NCBI GenBank assembly: GCA_948567375.1
Contig: OX419760.1
Coordinates: forward strand, 56,730,001-56,794,000
DNA length: 64,000 bases
Direction: 5' to 3'
Source: Lunularia cruciata
Taxonomy: Eukaryota; Streptophyta; Marchantiopsida; Lunulariales; Lunulariaceae
The notes under the pieces are model-generated. The model was not told the origin of the DNA. It worked only from the letters and a program-made list of their open reading frames with translations, and made no database searches. The position numbers and the translations under genes are program-made. How positions within the stretch are numbered: the stretch's first letter is position 1; every line of letters begins with the position of its first letter. This document shows positions 34,140 through 47,457 of this stretch, piece by piece.

Positions 34140-36348
34140 CCACAAACACCACGATTGTTATGTGTCCTTACTTTGTCTTGGGCAAGGATGTGATGAGATC
34201 CAAGCTTACATGCTCCCATTGAGTGGATGGATAGGCGAGTGATTGAAGGAGTCTACTTAGCTTCTGGTTGTTGGCCTTGTTATGCTGGTAGCTCTCACAC
34301 AATCGGATAAATTCTTGAACATATTGCATCATGTTGGGCTACTACCATCAGTGTTGGAGGGTACCTAAGGTCTTGTCCACACCCATGTGACCAACTTTGA
34401 GTAAATCATGGGCTTCTTGGAGGTGCACAAGTTGAAGATCACTTTTGGCTGGAACATAGATCCGGTCCTCAAGGAATAGAAGGCCCTCCTTGATGGAAAA
34501 GGTGTTGTACTCCTTGTTGCATGCTATAAGGCGCCCGTGTACCAATTGGAAGAAGGGATCTTGTTATAAAGCTGAGTGAAACTCATTTTGGACCTTAGAG
34601 TCAATTGACACCGTTGTAATTGCCACTGTGATGAGAGGAAGAGATTTCAAATCAGGTCATTGTGATAAAGCATTAGGGATGACATGAAATCAACTTGGTT
34701 TGTGCTCAAGTTTGATGTCAAATAATTGGAGTTGTTCCTCCCATTGATGATGTCGACTCTTCATGTGTTCCAAATGTAAGGTCTGCAACAATGGTTTGTG
34801 ATCAATTTGCATGATCACTTGTTTCCCCAAGAGGCAATGCCTCCATACCTTGCGGCATATACCATTGCAAGTTGTTCTAAATCTCAAGCATAGTAGTTTC
34901 TTTTAGCTATATTGAGTCAGCGAGACACAAAGGCAATGGGATGTAGTTCATTTGGGAATTCCTATTACAACACGGGTCCAATTGCAAAGTAGTGAACATT
35001 CAAATCAACCACAAAGGGTAAATGAGGATAATACTATTGAAGAATGGGCCTTGAAGACACCATATGTTTCAACTTCTGGAATGCTTCTTCCTACTTGGTG
35101 GTCCATTGGAAGCTCAAGTCCTTCTCCTAGAGGTCAGTCAATGGTGTAGCCACATGAGCATAATAATGGATGAACTATTGGTAAAAACTGGCCAATCCAT
35201 TTAATGCCCATACTTTTGTAACATCCTTTGGAGTAGGCCAATTAGTAATGGTCTTGATTTTCTCCTCTTCCATCTTGATCCCCTCCAATGAGATCTTATG
35301 CCCCAAAAAGGTAACTTCCTTTTTCCAAAAGGGACACTTCGACTTCTTGCAATAAAATTTCCATTTTTGTAGTCGTCTTAGGACTTCTCATATGTGATTC
35401 ATGTGTTCAGCCTTTGTCTTGCTATAGATTAAGATATAATCCAAGAACGCCACTACATACTAATCTAATAGTCCATCCAACACCCAATGCATCTGATCTA
35501 TGAAGATTGTTGGAGCATTAGTGAGCTCAAAAGGTAGAACTCTCTACTCAAAATGCCCATACCCTGTGCAAAAGGCCATCTTTTACACATTTTGCCTATC
35601 AATGAGGATTTTCCAATAGCCATTGCAAAGATCCAACTTGGAAAAGTATCAGTTCCACTCAATTGATCAAGCAAGTCATCAATCCGAGGCAAGGGATATG
35701 CATTCTTCACTGTTTACTTATTGAGCCCATGATAATCAATACAAAAATGAAATCTTCCATCCTTCTTTGGAATGAATAGTATCGGTACTCCCCAAGGAAA
35801 GGTACTATGTCATATGAAATCCTTCTCCAAAAACTCCATAAGTGTTATTTGCAACTCCTCCAACTCCTTTGGTGAGAGCCGATAGATTGGTCTACTCACT
35901 GGAGTACTCCTTGGCAATAACTCAATCTTGAAGGGCATACCACAATTAGAGAGTAATCCCTTTGGCAGATCATCTAGAAACACATCCACAAACTCCTAAA
36001 CTATCTGATCAACCATTTCTTGATGAGACTCTTGGCTCTCTTCAGATTGTCCTTGTGCAATCAGCTTGATGCACATAGTAGAACAAACTTATCTTCCTCC
36101 AAAGCTTGCTCTATAGCTGCTTCACTAACAAACTTCACATCTAGGGACTCATCTCTCTTCAAAGCTTGCTCCATGGTTGCCTTCTTGGCAAACTTCCCAT
36201 CTTGGAGCTCCTCTCTCTTCAAAGCATACTCTATGGCTACCTTCTCAACAAACTTCCCATCCTTGGATTGACTATTCTTAAGTGTCTTACTCGGAGGTGC
36301 CAGACAACCTAATCAGAAATTCCTTCCTTGGTGTTGTACTTGAATTTG
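34140..36348 (-). pseudogene. Element B pol: integrase N-terminus, RNase H, RT and repeat linker
   Basis: Right to left: linker with three 60-bp repeat units (36090-36270), RT (35180-35900, with the [19 protein letters not shown] segment), RNase H (34590-35170, with LEHMKSRHHQWEEQLQLFDI) and the integrase zinc-binding region (34348-34545, with AHDLLKVGHMGVDKTL). Stops are scattered throughout. The integrase core continues across element A into 27352-27498. Confidence 0.8.
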
Positions 36349-36720
36349 TCATTGGGTCCAATCAAATTGAACCTTATGATGTTCAAGCCAAGGTAGTCCT
36401 AGAATGACATCATAGTGTAGAGGTGCCACTGAAAACCTCATACAATCTAAATACTCTTTCCTAATCTTAAAAGTAACAAGATGTGAGGTACAAAATGTAG
36501 AACCCTTTCTACCATCCGCCATCATCAATCTACTTCCAATCACTAGTTTGATAGGAATACTCAATTCCTTTGCTACTTGCATAAACATGTAATTCTCAAA
36601 ACTTCCAAAATCAACCAAAAGCCTATAACCCCAATTAGATATCATACCTTGCAAGTGAAGCAAACTTGCATAGGACAAGCCTTCAATCCCATTGGAACTA
36701 ATCAAGCTCCCAATAGGCAA
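36349..36720 (-). pseudogene. Element B protease
   Basis: 124 open codons, beginning near SLISSNGIEGLSYASLLHLQ. The catalytic site reads RLLVDFGSFEN (D-F-G). VILGLPWLEHHKVQFDWTQ follows. It is similar throughout to F2 (8463-8915) and E1 (24526-24879). Confidence 0.8.
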
Positions 36721-37928
36721 CTCAAAATCTCCTATTGGGATTCCTTGTTTCCCTTATCATTCTATTCCATAAACCCCATCTGGGCAACTTGTCAAGGTTA
36801 CCCATTCCTAAGTGGACCTTTAGCAATGCAATGTCCAACTTGGCAACAATAAAAACAACCTCCATTTTGTTGCAATCTTTCTCTATCCATTGTACCAAGT
36901 GGTCTCCGTTGGATAGCATCAATCTCCATTGGTGTCGGTTTTTCCACCCGTGCATAGTGTATTGGTAAGCTTTTTATAGGTCGAGGTCGAGACCAAGTTG
37001 TCACAACCAAGGAATCAAAGCGCTCAACCAATTGCATGGCTTCTTCTACATTTTGTGGTTCTTGTAGGGTCATCTCCAATTTGGTTCGTGACTGTATTTC
37101 TCCACACAAATTGATCCAGAACTTCACCTTCTTGTATATCTAGAATTTGCATGATGATGTTCTAAAAGTGTGTGATGTAGCTCCTTTTTGAGCCAATCTA
37201 CTTCAACTTCACAAATTTGCTTCAACTCTGCCAATTTATCCTATGCGGCTCGGGTGGCATTTATAGTTTGAAATTGACCAATTATTGCATCATTGAATTC
37301 TACCCATGTCAAAATTGGTGCAACAATCTGTCATTTAGCTCCTTCCACTCAGAATCACCACCAAAGTTTTGCCACACCATCCAATTAGCTAGAAGCCAAG
37401 AGAATATATTTCCGTTCATCTTGAAGGTTGTTGGCTTCAAAGTAACATTTACAATCAAAAAAATAAATTCTCCACTATGCCCAAAAGATTCTTGCCTTCA
37501 AACACCTTGGGTTTTAGAGATTGAATGTGATCTTCTCCCTCTAAAATTGGCACTCTCTCTATATGTTCTTGTCATTGCTTGTCTTATTCATCCAACAATT
37601 GAGTAAGGTGCTCAATTTGTTACTGCATTGTAAGGATAACGTCAAGTATTGCCGCCATAGCTACTACTCTATCCCACTACTCCCAATTTATCTAATTGAT
37701 TAACACATAGATGCAACACGTCCACCATTCTCCATAAGTTACAACCAGAAGTATTAAGGGTTCCTTTGACAAGGTGATCATATGCAAAAAATCTTGCCCA
37801 AAGTGCAAGGTGATGAATTGTGTGAAATGATGTTTGGGTAATATCTCGACACAAAAATCCCAATGGTTTGGCGGAAGTGGATTCTATGATCCATAAATTC
37901 CATCCATCCTATTCATGCTTTGATTCAA
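36721..37928 (-). pseudogene. Element B gag and leader
   Basis: The zinc knuckle region CFYCCQVGHCIAKG lies in 36798-37127 (the last Cys is replaced by Gly), preceded by EAMQLVERFDSLVVTTWSRP. Upstream gag is decayed to about 37650. A leader of about 280 bp follows. The degenerate primer-binding site is at 37917-37928. Confidence 0.78.
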
Positions 37929-38327
37929 TGTAAAAGACCAAGACCGTGGAGAGAAATAGGAGAATGGAAGCTCACATTGGGACGCTTGAATGAGGGAAAA
38001 CTCTGAATACCTAACATGAGCTTTAGCTTTGGTATTTATAGGTAGCATACAAGGCCCTTGAGAAGTTTCTCAACAAGCTTTCTTGATCCACTTTCTTAGA
38101 GTGCAAGCCAAGTTAACCAAGAAGCTTCCTTCTAGAAGTCGTCTACTTGGCGTGCAAGCTAAGCTAGTTAGAAGCTTTTAGAAGGTATTTGCTTGGGTGC
38201 AAGTTAAGCTAGTCAAGAAGCTTCCCAAGAACCTTACTAGATGCTTTTGGAATATTTTGGTCTAATTTGGCTTATTCTCTACTTTGTTAGCCTTACTAAC
38301 TATGTCAATAAACTCCATGTTGTTACA
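37929..38327 (-). mobile_element. 5' LTR of element B
   Basis: 399 bp, TGTAAAAGACCAAGACCG to CATGTTGTTACA, next to the B leader. This is the right boundary of the nested block. Confidence 0.88.
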
Positions 38328-39208
38328 AAGTTATTTTGGTAAATATATTCAACCGACACCAGTTTTTTTACCATTATATATTTTAGAATATTTTACATAA
38401 CCTTTATCACTTAGTTTTTGACTTTTTGGTTATATTTTAGCTCATGAATTAGTTGTTGTTGTTCTTATTTCTTTAGTTCCTTTAGTAATTCCTATACCTT
38501 GGACCATAAAGAATTGGGAGAATGTACTTGGCCAAAATATAGGACCTTCAAGAACATTAATACTTGATACAAAGTTCACAAAAAAGCTGTTGACCAAAGA
38601 TATTAAAGCAATATTTGCTAAAAAGCAACAATAGATGGTGATGCAAAAGTTACAAAGATCCAACCTAAAGAGTGATTGTTGAAGCAATTAGGAAGCTATT
38701 TTGACACAAGCAAATGATGATCTCAACAATAGCCAAGTAGTCCTTTCAATTACATGTATAAAGGAAAACCAATGAATAGGGAAAATATGTTTTATTACCA
38801 AGCAAGTAGCCTGCATAAAGAATTCAAAAAAGATGGTGGAGTTACCTACCTAGCAGCCTTTATGATCCACTTCTACATGGGTCTCAACTTATTTAACAAA
38901 GAAGAGTAAAAGAAATTTTTGAGCCAATTCTAGCCGATGGTGTACTTTGCCTTGCAAATTGAAGGCAAATCAATGATTAAGAAGTATTGGGGATGTAGAT
39001 ATAGAGTATGCCACAACTACAAAGTTTGTGCCAGTAGATGAGGAGGGAGCTACTACAGAGGCAAAGAAGAACAAGCCTTTCCAGCAAAGATCTCCACACT
39101 AACAAAACGACAAAGAAGAAATCCGCAAGTAATCAATATATCTATGGAAGAAGAAGTCAAAGACTTAGAATAAGAAAAGTGAGAAGGATTGTTTACTTTG
39201 TAGGGGTT
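38328..39208 (+). pseudogene. Decayed coding-like region, identity unknown
   Basis: Plus-strand frames give protein-like stretches interrupted by stops, for example GGVTYLAAFMIHFYMGL near 38840-38895 and VDEEGATTEAKKNKP near 39030-39075. I do not recognise the family. The sequence between them is also Lys/Gln/Asn-rich. It may be the body of a large non-autonomous retroelement. Confidence 0.4.
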
Positions 39209-39817
39209 TGCATAATACCATTAGCTTAATAGATTATCTAGAGGTGGAAATTGGCTTTGTAATGTCTTGAGTGATATTATATATAATTTTCTAAATAGAT
39301 CAAATAAAGGTGTCACCAAAAGAGTACTTCTATTAATAGTGTAGTAGAAAAGAACACCTTTACAAATTTTGAGCCAATTTTGAAGGCTTAAATGTATGAA
39401 TTAGGCCTCAAAAACTAGAAAATTTCCTTCTCCAAAGAAAAAAGTTTTGCATTTCCTCCCTTTTTTGTCTTCTTGAGAGCTTTCAAATAGCACCTCACCC
39501 ATGTTGTTATGAATTTTATATAGGAATATTCCCTAGAGATTCCCTTTGGTCAAACTTGTTTGACCAACCAAATTGAACAAGGATCAACATGTCACCAATC
39601 CATGCAACTAATCTAAGGGTGGAGCTCATTGACATGTCACCAATCCATGTATTTGATCTAAGGATGTAGCTCTCTTTGAGTGAATCTCCTTTACTATATA
39701 ATAAAGACAAGGTGCTCCTTTAGGGCATTGGAGTATTGAGGGATAAAGCCTTGTGTTTCTCTTGTGTTTCTTACCTTGTGTTTCTTTTGGGGTTTCTCTT
39801 ATCCTTGGGACATTATA
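39209..39817 (+). mobile_element. LTR of the element-C type, plus orientation
   Basis: Reverse complement of the 21107-21700 LTR: starts TGCATAATACCATTAGC, has the TCACCAAAAGAGTACTTCTA block and TATATAATAAAGACAAGGTG (TATA-like), and ends GGGACATTATA. No matching partner LTR or target duplication was found. Confidence 0.75.
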
Positions 39818-41050
39818 ATTTGCAACCAAAATGGGAGAAGCAAAAAAATATAAGGATGCTCAATCTGCCCCAAATCTAGAGCTGAGTGTGGAATAAGAGA
39901 ATTGGAACAAAGATAAAGGGAAGACATCCAAGCAACCTAGAGCAATCCCAAGTCATGATCAAGAACCTGATGCATAGGAAGAAGAGCAAGTGGACTAGCT
40001 AAAATTGAGACTTTGGCCCAAGATGGATATAGAAGAGGAAGTAGAGATCAAAGCAAAAGTTCAAGAAACATAAGAAGTCGAAGGTCCTCCATCAAAAGTA
40101 CCAACCACAGATAAAGATAAAACAAGCCAAGCAATCCTACTATATGTCAAGGAGGAGGCCAATTTCATGGCATATTTGGTAGGAGTAGTGCAACAATTGT
40201 TGGAGCTCTTACTTTCCCAATACCAATAGGAGTACCCAAAAATCATAGATTACAGTACCTTGGTGCAAAGTATGTATAAGGAGATCTGAACCAAAAAGGA
40301 AAAAGAGGAGATAAAAAAGGCCCAAAACCTGGAGGTGAAGAAAGTGAACTCCTTGATGTAGGAGCTCTTTGAGGTTAGAAAATGCCTCTTTGATTGCAAG
40401 ACAAAAGAGTAGAGAAAGAACTAGGAGGGCTACAATTGGACTTGGGCAAGATTTGCATTAGGAAGAAGGAAAAGCACTTTGGATACAAACATCAACTACA
40501 AGCTAGAGACAAAGAAGTGGTAAGAATTTGCAACAAATTGGAGAATGCCAAGATTTGGATCATAACCTTGGATCTAAAATTGGCCAAATATTAGAAGGAA
40601 GTGACCCTTTAGTTGGACCATATGGCAAAGGAAGGAGAAAGAAAATCAGATTAACCCCAAATGTTAAAGGAAGTAAAGGAGGAAGTAGGCATTTTGAACC
40701 AACACTTGGAGGAATTGAAAGTAAGACTATTCAACAACTATAAGAAGTACAAGACCAATTCATGGAGATGTTGAAAGGAGGAGGCCAAAGGAAGAGCATT
40801 GAAGACAAATATACATGAGTTGAAGCTATAGGTTCAAAAGTTAGAAGGGCAAACCTACAAGGAGGAGCAACTAGACTACCTTGCCCTTTGGCTACTAAGA
40901 GTTCATTGAAGTGTATAATACCTACATGTTGAAGATAGCCAAATATAAGGAGAAGATCAAAGACATATTTAGATAACTTAGGGGCAAAGGTAGTTGTTTG
41001 TAGTGGAGAACCGGGCCAAAGCTGCTTCACCTCACCAAGGGAGGGAAAAT
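39818..41050 (+). pseudogene. Lys/Glu-rich decayed ORF after the LTR, identity unknown
   Basis: Plus-strand frame from about 39831 (MGEAKKYKDAQSAPNLE) runs with stops through charged, probably coiled-coil sequence such as KKEKEEIKKAQNLEVKKVN near 40290-40345. It resembles a gag-like or structural coiled-coil protein in composition only. A purine-rich AAGGGAGGGAAAA lies at 41036-41048, before a TGTTGGAG that could open a 3' LTR. Confidence 0.4.
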
Positions 41051-44000
41051 TGTGTTGGAGTAACCCAAAGTGCTTCTTGGTTGTAAATATTACTCTTAGT
41101 TGTGAATATTTCAAGAAGAATGACTTTGGTGTTATATAGGACTTTGGTATTGAGTAAGACTTTAGAGTTGTAAGTCCAAAAAATATGTATCTCAAATTTG
41201 ATTTGTGGAAGACCTAACACCTTTCTTGATGTATGTAAGGAGCTTAATTAGTTTATAGAAGATTAGGAGAAGATAAGATTAGAATCCTAAGTGAACGATG
41301 TAGGAAGAGATAGAAGATTACAAAGAAACACACTTAACGGTTAAATCCATTTGAAATTATGAAATGTATATAAGACTTTTGCTCAATAATTTTCATGTTT
41401 ATTTACCCATGCAAATTTTTCATACAACCAAAGTTCCATTCTTTTCAAGGCTATATTCTTTTTGTTTTAAATGTTGTTAAATGCATGTATTGAGTAGTGG
41501 GAGAAATTTCACAATAAACTCACAAGTGTTAGAGTACAAAGAGGTGTACTTGTACTTGATCAAGATGTTTGATTCCTAAGGGAGCCAAAGGAGTGAACCA
41601 ATGGATTTAGGAATCAAGTTAGATTTTGAGCATTGAGAGTACAATGAATCAAAAGGCAAGGACATTTGGCCAACAAGAAGATAGCTTTGGAGTCAAACAC
41701 TCAAGGAAGGGTAGAGCATGTCTTTGGGGTAGATGTCTTTTGGGCAAAGGGACCTTTGGTGTGAAGTGAGCCATCACCTTCAAGAGCAATTTGAAATCTA
41801 CTAGTGAAAGTGATTGTTACTTTCTTTTTTCTATAGTAAGCCATAAGAGGTTAAACTACACTCTTCTAGGAGTAGTTTGAGCAAGAGGTTAAATAGGAAA
41901 TAATAAATGAACAATGATAAAGTGACATTTCCTTTCATTTCTAGTCAATTTTTTCCCTTATTTTAGAGGAACAACATGTCCTTACAAATTCTACTAGTAT
42001 TTGGCTAACACAAAGTCACCACAAGAAGGCATCAAACAATTTTGATAGAAGTATAAAGAGCACGTACAAAATAATCTTGTTGCAAAATGAAACATTAATT
42101 TCTTTTATGTGTGGGTTTTAGAACTATATTTATTTTTAAGAGATGAGGATCCTATACTCTTCAAGACTTATGAATCCAAAATCTCAACAAGTTATCTAAG
42201 TCAATTATACCTAAGTGAATGAATTTGTTCTTGCTTACCAGTGGAACAACAAAGTGAGAGATTCTTCTTATGAAATTGTAGAAAACTAATCAACAATTAT
42301 ACAAGCTAAATATGTAGAAGAACATCCAAGATGTTGATTCTGAATTAGAGTAATCAAGAAACTTATTAAGAACTTAATCATTTTAATAAAGTTAAGGTCT
42401 CAACTCATAATTTATATAGTATGATCAAGAATCATCCTTAGAAGATTGTGGAAGATTTTAGAATGGAAAAGATATACATTTTAATTCAATTTATGGACTG
42501 GATTTTCTATGACACTTAAGAGATTCTATTGACTGATTAAAATGAAATTATCTTTTGATAATTGATGAAAGTAAAAGATCCACCTTTTTTACTCTTAATT
42601 TGATATTTATGAAAAATGGACAATAGTGTATATATTGGTGAAATCTATAATTATTTTATTTTTTTAATGAATAAATAATGATATATATATTTATTTTTAA
42701 AATTAAACCAATTACAATAGTTATACAATGCATAGCCATGTATTTTGGATGTTTTGTACTTTTGTAAAGATAACTTATTACAATCTTGGACATGGAAGCT
42801 AAGTACATTATTGTACATTGGATAAACTATGAAGAATAACATACTAGTTTTTAAGGTTTGAATCAACAATATAGTTGATTAAGCATAGATAAAAATATTA
42901 AATTCAAAAGTAGTGGATAAAATTTCATGAGAGTTTCATGTTTTTATATGACTCACCTAAGGATTTTGCCTTTCAACTAAGGAAATATGTTTACAGTAGA
43001 TTTTCATGTTTTGTATGTACATGTGAATAAACATTTTATATATCCTAAGGAATTTTTGGAACTATAAAAGACCTTGTGTAGCTTATTTTGAAGGGTTTTA
43101 TTTGGCATGTCTCACTCATAGTAGCCTTTATCCGAAGTTTCAATCTTAGATTTATGGAGCTTCTTATAGATATAACAAACTAAAGTATAGATAGCTAGAT
43201 AGATAGATAGATATAATTAATCTTTATAAAAAAAATTTAAGTCCAAAATGTCTTTTAATCAATCAATCATTTATGATTTTCAATTCCGAATTATTTGATA
43301 ATAAGGCTTTGATATTTTTGTATACCATTTTTAACATAATTGATTACGAATAAAAAAAACCAATAAAATTTTTGCAAGTTATTGATCTTATTAGAACTAA
43401 AATTTTACTATTTCAAATATGATTGTTAATTTAAATCAATAGCAAATGAAAGATTTAGTAAATTATTAAACTAATAAAAATTCCGTCTTTATATCCATTT
43501 TGATCTCTAGAATTATTAGTGATTAAACTTGGTTTTCTATATTCTGAAGCTCTAGATGTGAAAAGCTATGAACTACAAATTCATACATTTGTTTAAATAA
43601 GTGCCAAATCCATTAATTCCAATTCTCAATCACATAATAATTAGTTCTTCCTCATACGGGTTGTTATTCCTAGTTCTTGCAAGTAGACGTCTGATTACTC
43701 ACCCTTTAATATAGAATGTTTCGAATGAAAAGAATTGGACAGATGGTAGATTTAGTACCGTTAATTAATTTTTCATGCAAGTAAAATAAAGGAGAGATTA
43801 ATTCTACTAGATCTTCTCTCATTTTCGGTTTCTGTAGTTGAACCCTTAAGCAGGATTATTTGTAATTCGTGCGAGATTAAGTTAATTAAGTGTGATCGAG
43901 TGCAGAGGAGAGAGGAGGCGAAGGGGAGGAGAGGAGGTTTCCAGATCTGAGAAGAATTGACACGAGAGGAATTCGTGTGTGGGACTGGAGCTTACAGACG

Positions 44001-44129
44001 ACCAGTTCACGATCTCGGATTTGGCTGCAATCAACAACGACTTGCAGGAATTGACGAAACAGAAACTGTCAACTTATGAGTGCGTAATCTCACGTAGAGG
44101 TGAAGAGCGAGAGAGAGGAGAAGAGGAGT
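41051..44129. other. AT-rich spacer, no gene seen
   Basis: No credible ORF. AT content rises strongly from about 42000 to 43700. A GATA microsatellite lies near 43189-43214. The last 250 bp become GC- and purine-rich (AGAGAGGAGGCGAAGGGGAGG near 43905), as in a plant 5' leader for the gene at 44130. Confidence 0.6.
43189..43214. repeat. GATA tetranucleotide microsatellite
   Basis: Repeated (A)GAT units, with one early interruption (GCTAGAT). Confidence 0.9.
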
Positions 44130-44346
44130 ATGCAGGAATTGAAGCAGAGGAGTAGTGGATCCGAGGCCGTAAATGCGCCGAGAGCGACACCAGTTGTTGC
44201 TTCAACAGCAACTAGTACTAGTAGCAGCAAACCGCCTCCCTCGCGAATTCAGCATTTTCTGAATAGTGGCAGTAAAAAGCACGTGTTTGTCGGCCTTCTC
44301 CTCGTCTCCGCTGTCACCTGCACCCCATGGTTCCTCCTTACTTCAG
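44130..44346 (+). CDS. Probable first exon of a small single-pass membrane protein, function unknown
   Basis: ATG at 44130 (an in-frame upstream extension starts with GTG). The exon codes 72 residues plus one base and ends at a possible donor CAG|GTTTGAG (44346/44347). Residues 1-45 are a low-complexity Ser/Thr/Ala/Pro stretch. Residues 46-50 (GSGSKK-like, SGSKK) are basic. Residues 51-70 form one hydrophobic segment (HVFVGLLLVSAVTCTPWFLL). The layout recalls small plant organelle-membrane proteins that I cannot name. If the intron is not used, the frame stops at 44411 after 93 residues. I searched 44400-47000 for a convincing second exon and found none. GC content is well above the flanking spacer, which supports a real gene. 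Confidence 0.55.
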
Positions 44347-47300
44347 GTTTGAGCGCGTACCTCTCCTCAAGCGTTTCCTCCTCACTCCCGTCATCTTTTG
44401 GAATCCTATAACTGAAATCTGTCTGATTCAATGAAGAGAATTCTGTCCATTTGTCTACCCTCCGTTAGCACTCAGTAGCTCAATTGTGGTGGCCCTTCTG
44501 CGAATTTGGGCTGTTTCCCTGCATATGTAGATCTACGTTTGTGCGCAATAGGAAGGGTTAACAAAGTACTCCAAATAACACGGACTTCTCTAGTCTCCGA
44601 ATCAGCTTGATATCAGGACTGACATTGACTTCTTACTAGCTTAGATCACCTAATATTAGGGTACAACAAGCAAGCCCAAAAGTCTGAGACAGTGGATGCA
44701 ATAAGAAGTATCGGAAGTTAGTTCATGTCACCTAATCGCTGTGCAGACTCAGGGGAGTCCTAAGCATGTTGGAAACGTCAGTGATGAGCTCTGATAAGAA
44801 CTCGCTTTTATCTTCTCCGGGTGAAATGTATATGTTGAGGATGATGATTATGCGAGCATCCTTTAGACTATCCTAGTCGCCAAAGCAGGGAACAGTGAGT
44901 CAGGACATCCCTCTGCAACGTGAGATTGTTGCTGTTGTAGAATATGGAAATAGGCCTCTTACACAATATAGTTCCGAAGCGCATCTGGATAGTAACTGTC
45001 AAATTCAAGCTCATGGCCCAACCGCAATTGGGCAAACATCGAAGCCTACATAGATGGAATAAGCTTGCTGGTTACAGTTGAACAAGTAGTATGTTACCTA
45101 TCTGAGAGAATAGGGTGCCTGAGAACAGTCAGAGTGCACTTAATATGGTTGATATTAGATCAAATCAAGACAAGAGAACTTGCGACGAAGTGTAGCTTCT
45201 CAATCACAACAGGCATTAGATATCTGATGATTCTCTATGAGCATTACGAGAATGTGTAGTTCAGTTGTAGAGATGAATATCACAGTGTCTCACCTGTAGT
45301 TACGATTCAATTCCAATGTGTTTGGCTTTTATGTGCAGTACGACTAAAACATACGAGGACATGTGTAAGCACTTGGTTTGACACACTAAATATTATCTGG
45401 TTTCGTATTCTCAAAATTCTTGGAAGCTTGGACATTCAATCTAAGGGATATCTCCCATTTCGTATTCGTGAACTTAAGCGGAAATCTTGTTTGACTATCT
45501 TTCTAGATAAGCTACCAGACAAGATATATGTAATTTTACCATCACCCGCTGACATGGAGTTCTGCGATGACAGGTTCGAAGCACCAAAATCATGCGGACT
45601 ACATGGATCAAGCAGAGAAAGCACGACAGAGCAGACTATCGGCATCTCCTGCTCAATCAGATGATACATAAGTTGCCGTCTGTCTCCTGGCAGCTGAGCC
45701 CGGGAATGTCTTTACAACTCCAAGGCATAACTTTTTTTGACACGAATCCAATAGTCTAGAAGTTTCTCAGAACGATAGAGCAGGCTGATGATTCTTGAAC
45801 TTTGACAATTTGATTAGTAGCCCTTTTTGCAAATACGTTAACTTTATCATTTCTCTTCCCACCTGTCTGGTGACTCCGGTATACCCAACAACCAGCGAGA
45901 GTTGTTTTGGCTTCAAGGAGCTATCGTGGACTATGGGTGACGTGGTGATTACTTTACTCCTATCATTCCTCTTCTCTGCACTGAAATATTAAACCTCAAT
46001 GCACAGTTTGCGAGTTCTTTCCTCGTCCCAAGTCCCATCCACTGTGCCATAGACCATGGAAAGAAGCGTTTTATGTCCAAGTTTCTTAAAACTCTTAGAA
46101 CGTTCACTTTTAAACTAAAGGCGAAAAGCTCATAATATCAAATAAAAAAATTAGAACATGCGCATAAACAGTAGTCTGGCCCCGTGAAATTACGTTTCGC
46201 CAACAACAAAACGAGTTACACATGTCCAACACTTCAGAAGATGAGACAAAGGATGTTTGAAGTTGTGGGTTCCAAAAGCTAGTCACACCGTTCACTATGA
46301 ACCTGCAAGACACTGGAGGTCTTGAATTTGCATTTGGCCAGGTAATCCCAAATGTGCTCCTGCGCAGGTATCAAGCCCATCTCCATTACTGCAAACAGAT
46401 TGGGTCCACTTCTGCTGCACCTCCATTCAAAGTTATCAGAGCTGACACAAAGTTCCAAATTGAGACGCAAGGTCGTATGCCAACTCAAAAGTTTAGCCCC
46501 ATTTTGGAAAGTTCCACTTTGATCGGTGATTGGATCCAGGTGTTGTGTAGGCCATGTTTCATTTGAAATTCAATTTGCTTTCATTTATGGTCAAACGTTC
46601 TTCAAGTACAGACAACAGGTCCAAACTTGAGGACGCTTGTAATCTCTGAAGAGAACGAAGACATGATGTGGCCATGAAGATTCCACAGGAAAGAGAATCA
46701 CGTCTTACAGAAATACTGCCGCGTACATGTTCCGAGCAGGTAGGTGGAAGAGGCTATGTTACTTGACAATGCTGTAGGAAGAGCTCATGAAGTGAAAGTA
46801 AGTGCCAATCTTCGACCTTGAGCAACCTATCGGGATATGGAGACGTTTTTGACTGTAAGGTCTCGAGATTGAGCACAGCAAAAGCATCAGAGTCCGATTA
46901 ATCTTGCAGATGGGTATATCTAACATAATATTATGGGCTTTCCTTAATTCCCAGCTCTCTACTCTTTCGACATGATATCTAATTATTAGTTGCTGTTAAA
47001 CTGTTAAACACATTAATCGTGCAGGTCTCTACTTCTAGCCCTTATTTTGATTCCCCTGCAATGTGCGTTGTTCTGTCTTCATTTATTTGCCCGCTTGGGA
47101 GTCTTTGAGTAACTTAACCAGTTTTTCTCGCCGAAGGGCCATGGTGAGTGCCGTTAGTAGATTAGAACGAATACCACGGTAGGAGTCTTTTGTCAGTACT
47201 TCAGTTCCAGTTTGAAGAATCCAAATGCTGGTAATGTCGGATACCACTTATTGCCACCAAGCTCATGTTGTGGCGTGAATGTGAATTTCTCGGAGAAACA

Positions 47301-47457
47301 TCCTTCGGTCACAGGACCGGGAGAATTCAATTGATGCACTGAACGATTGAAATACAAGTAAATTCAACGAGTTTTGGGCTCAAATTGGACATGTTTACCA
47401 ACTTGGGATGTTAACTTCTGCTTAACTTGCAGAGAAGAGAACTGTGGTGAACGCATC
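44347..47457. other. No gene recognised; possible introns or 3' exons of the 44130 gene
   Basis: Normal gene-like base composition but no ORF with a recognisable product. One short segment, 46701-46729, has both an acceptor (CTTACAG) and a donor (GTAGGT), but its translation is not recognisable. No repeat or transposon signature was seen. Confidence 0.4.

Noticed and set aside
21713-38332. A target duplication for element B
   Set aside because: Bases before 21718 (ACTCT) and after 38327 (AAGTT) do not match, so B as one element rests on order and family only.
46297-46566. 89-aa plus-strand ORF as a further exon of the 44130 gene
   Set aside because: No similarity to the expected continuation and no convincing splice sites; an opposite-strand ORF overlaps.
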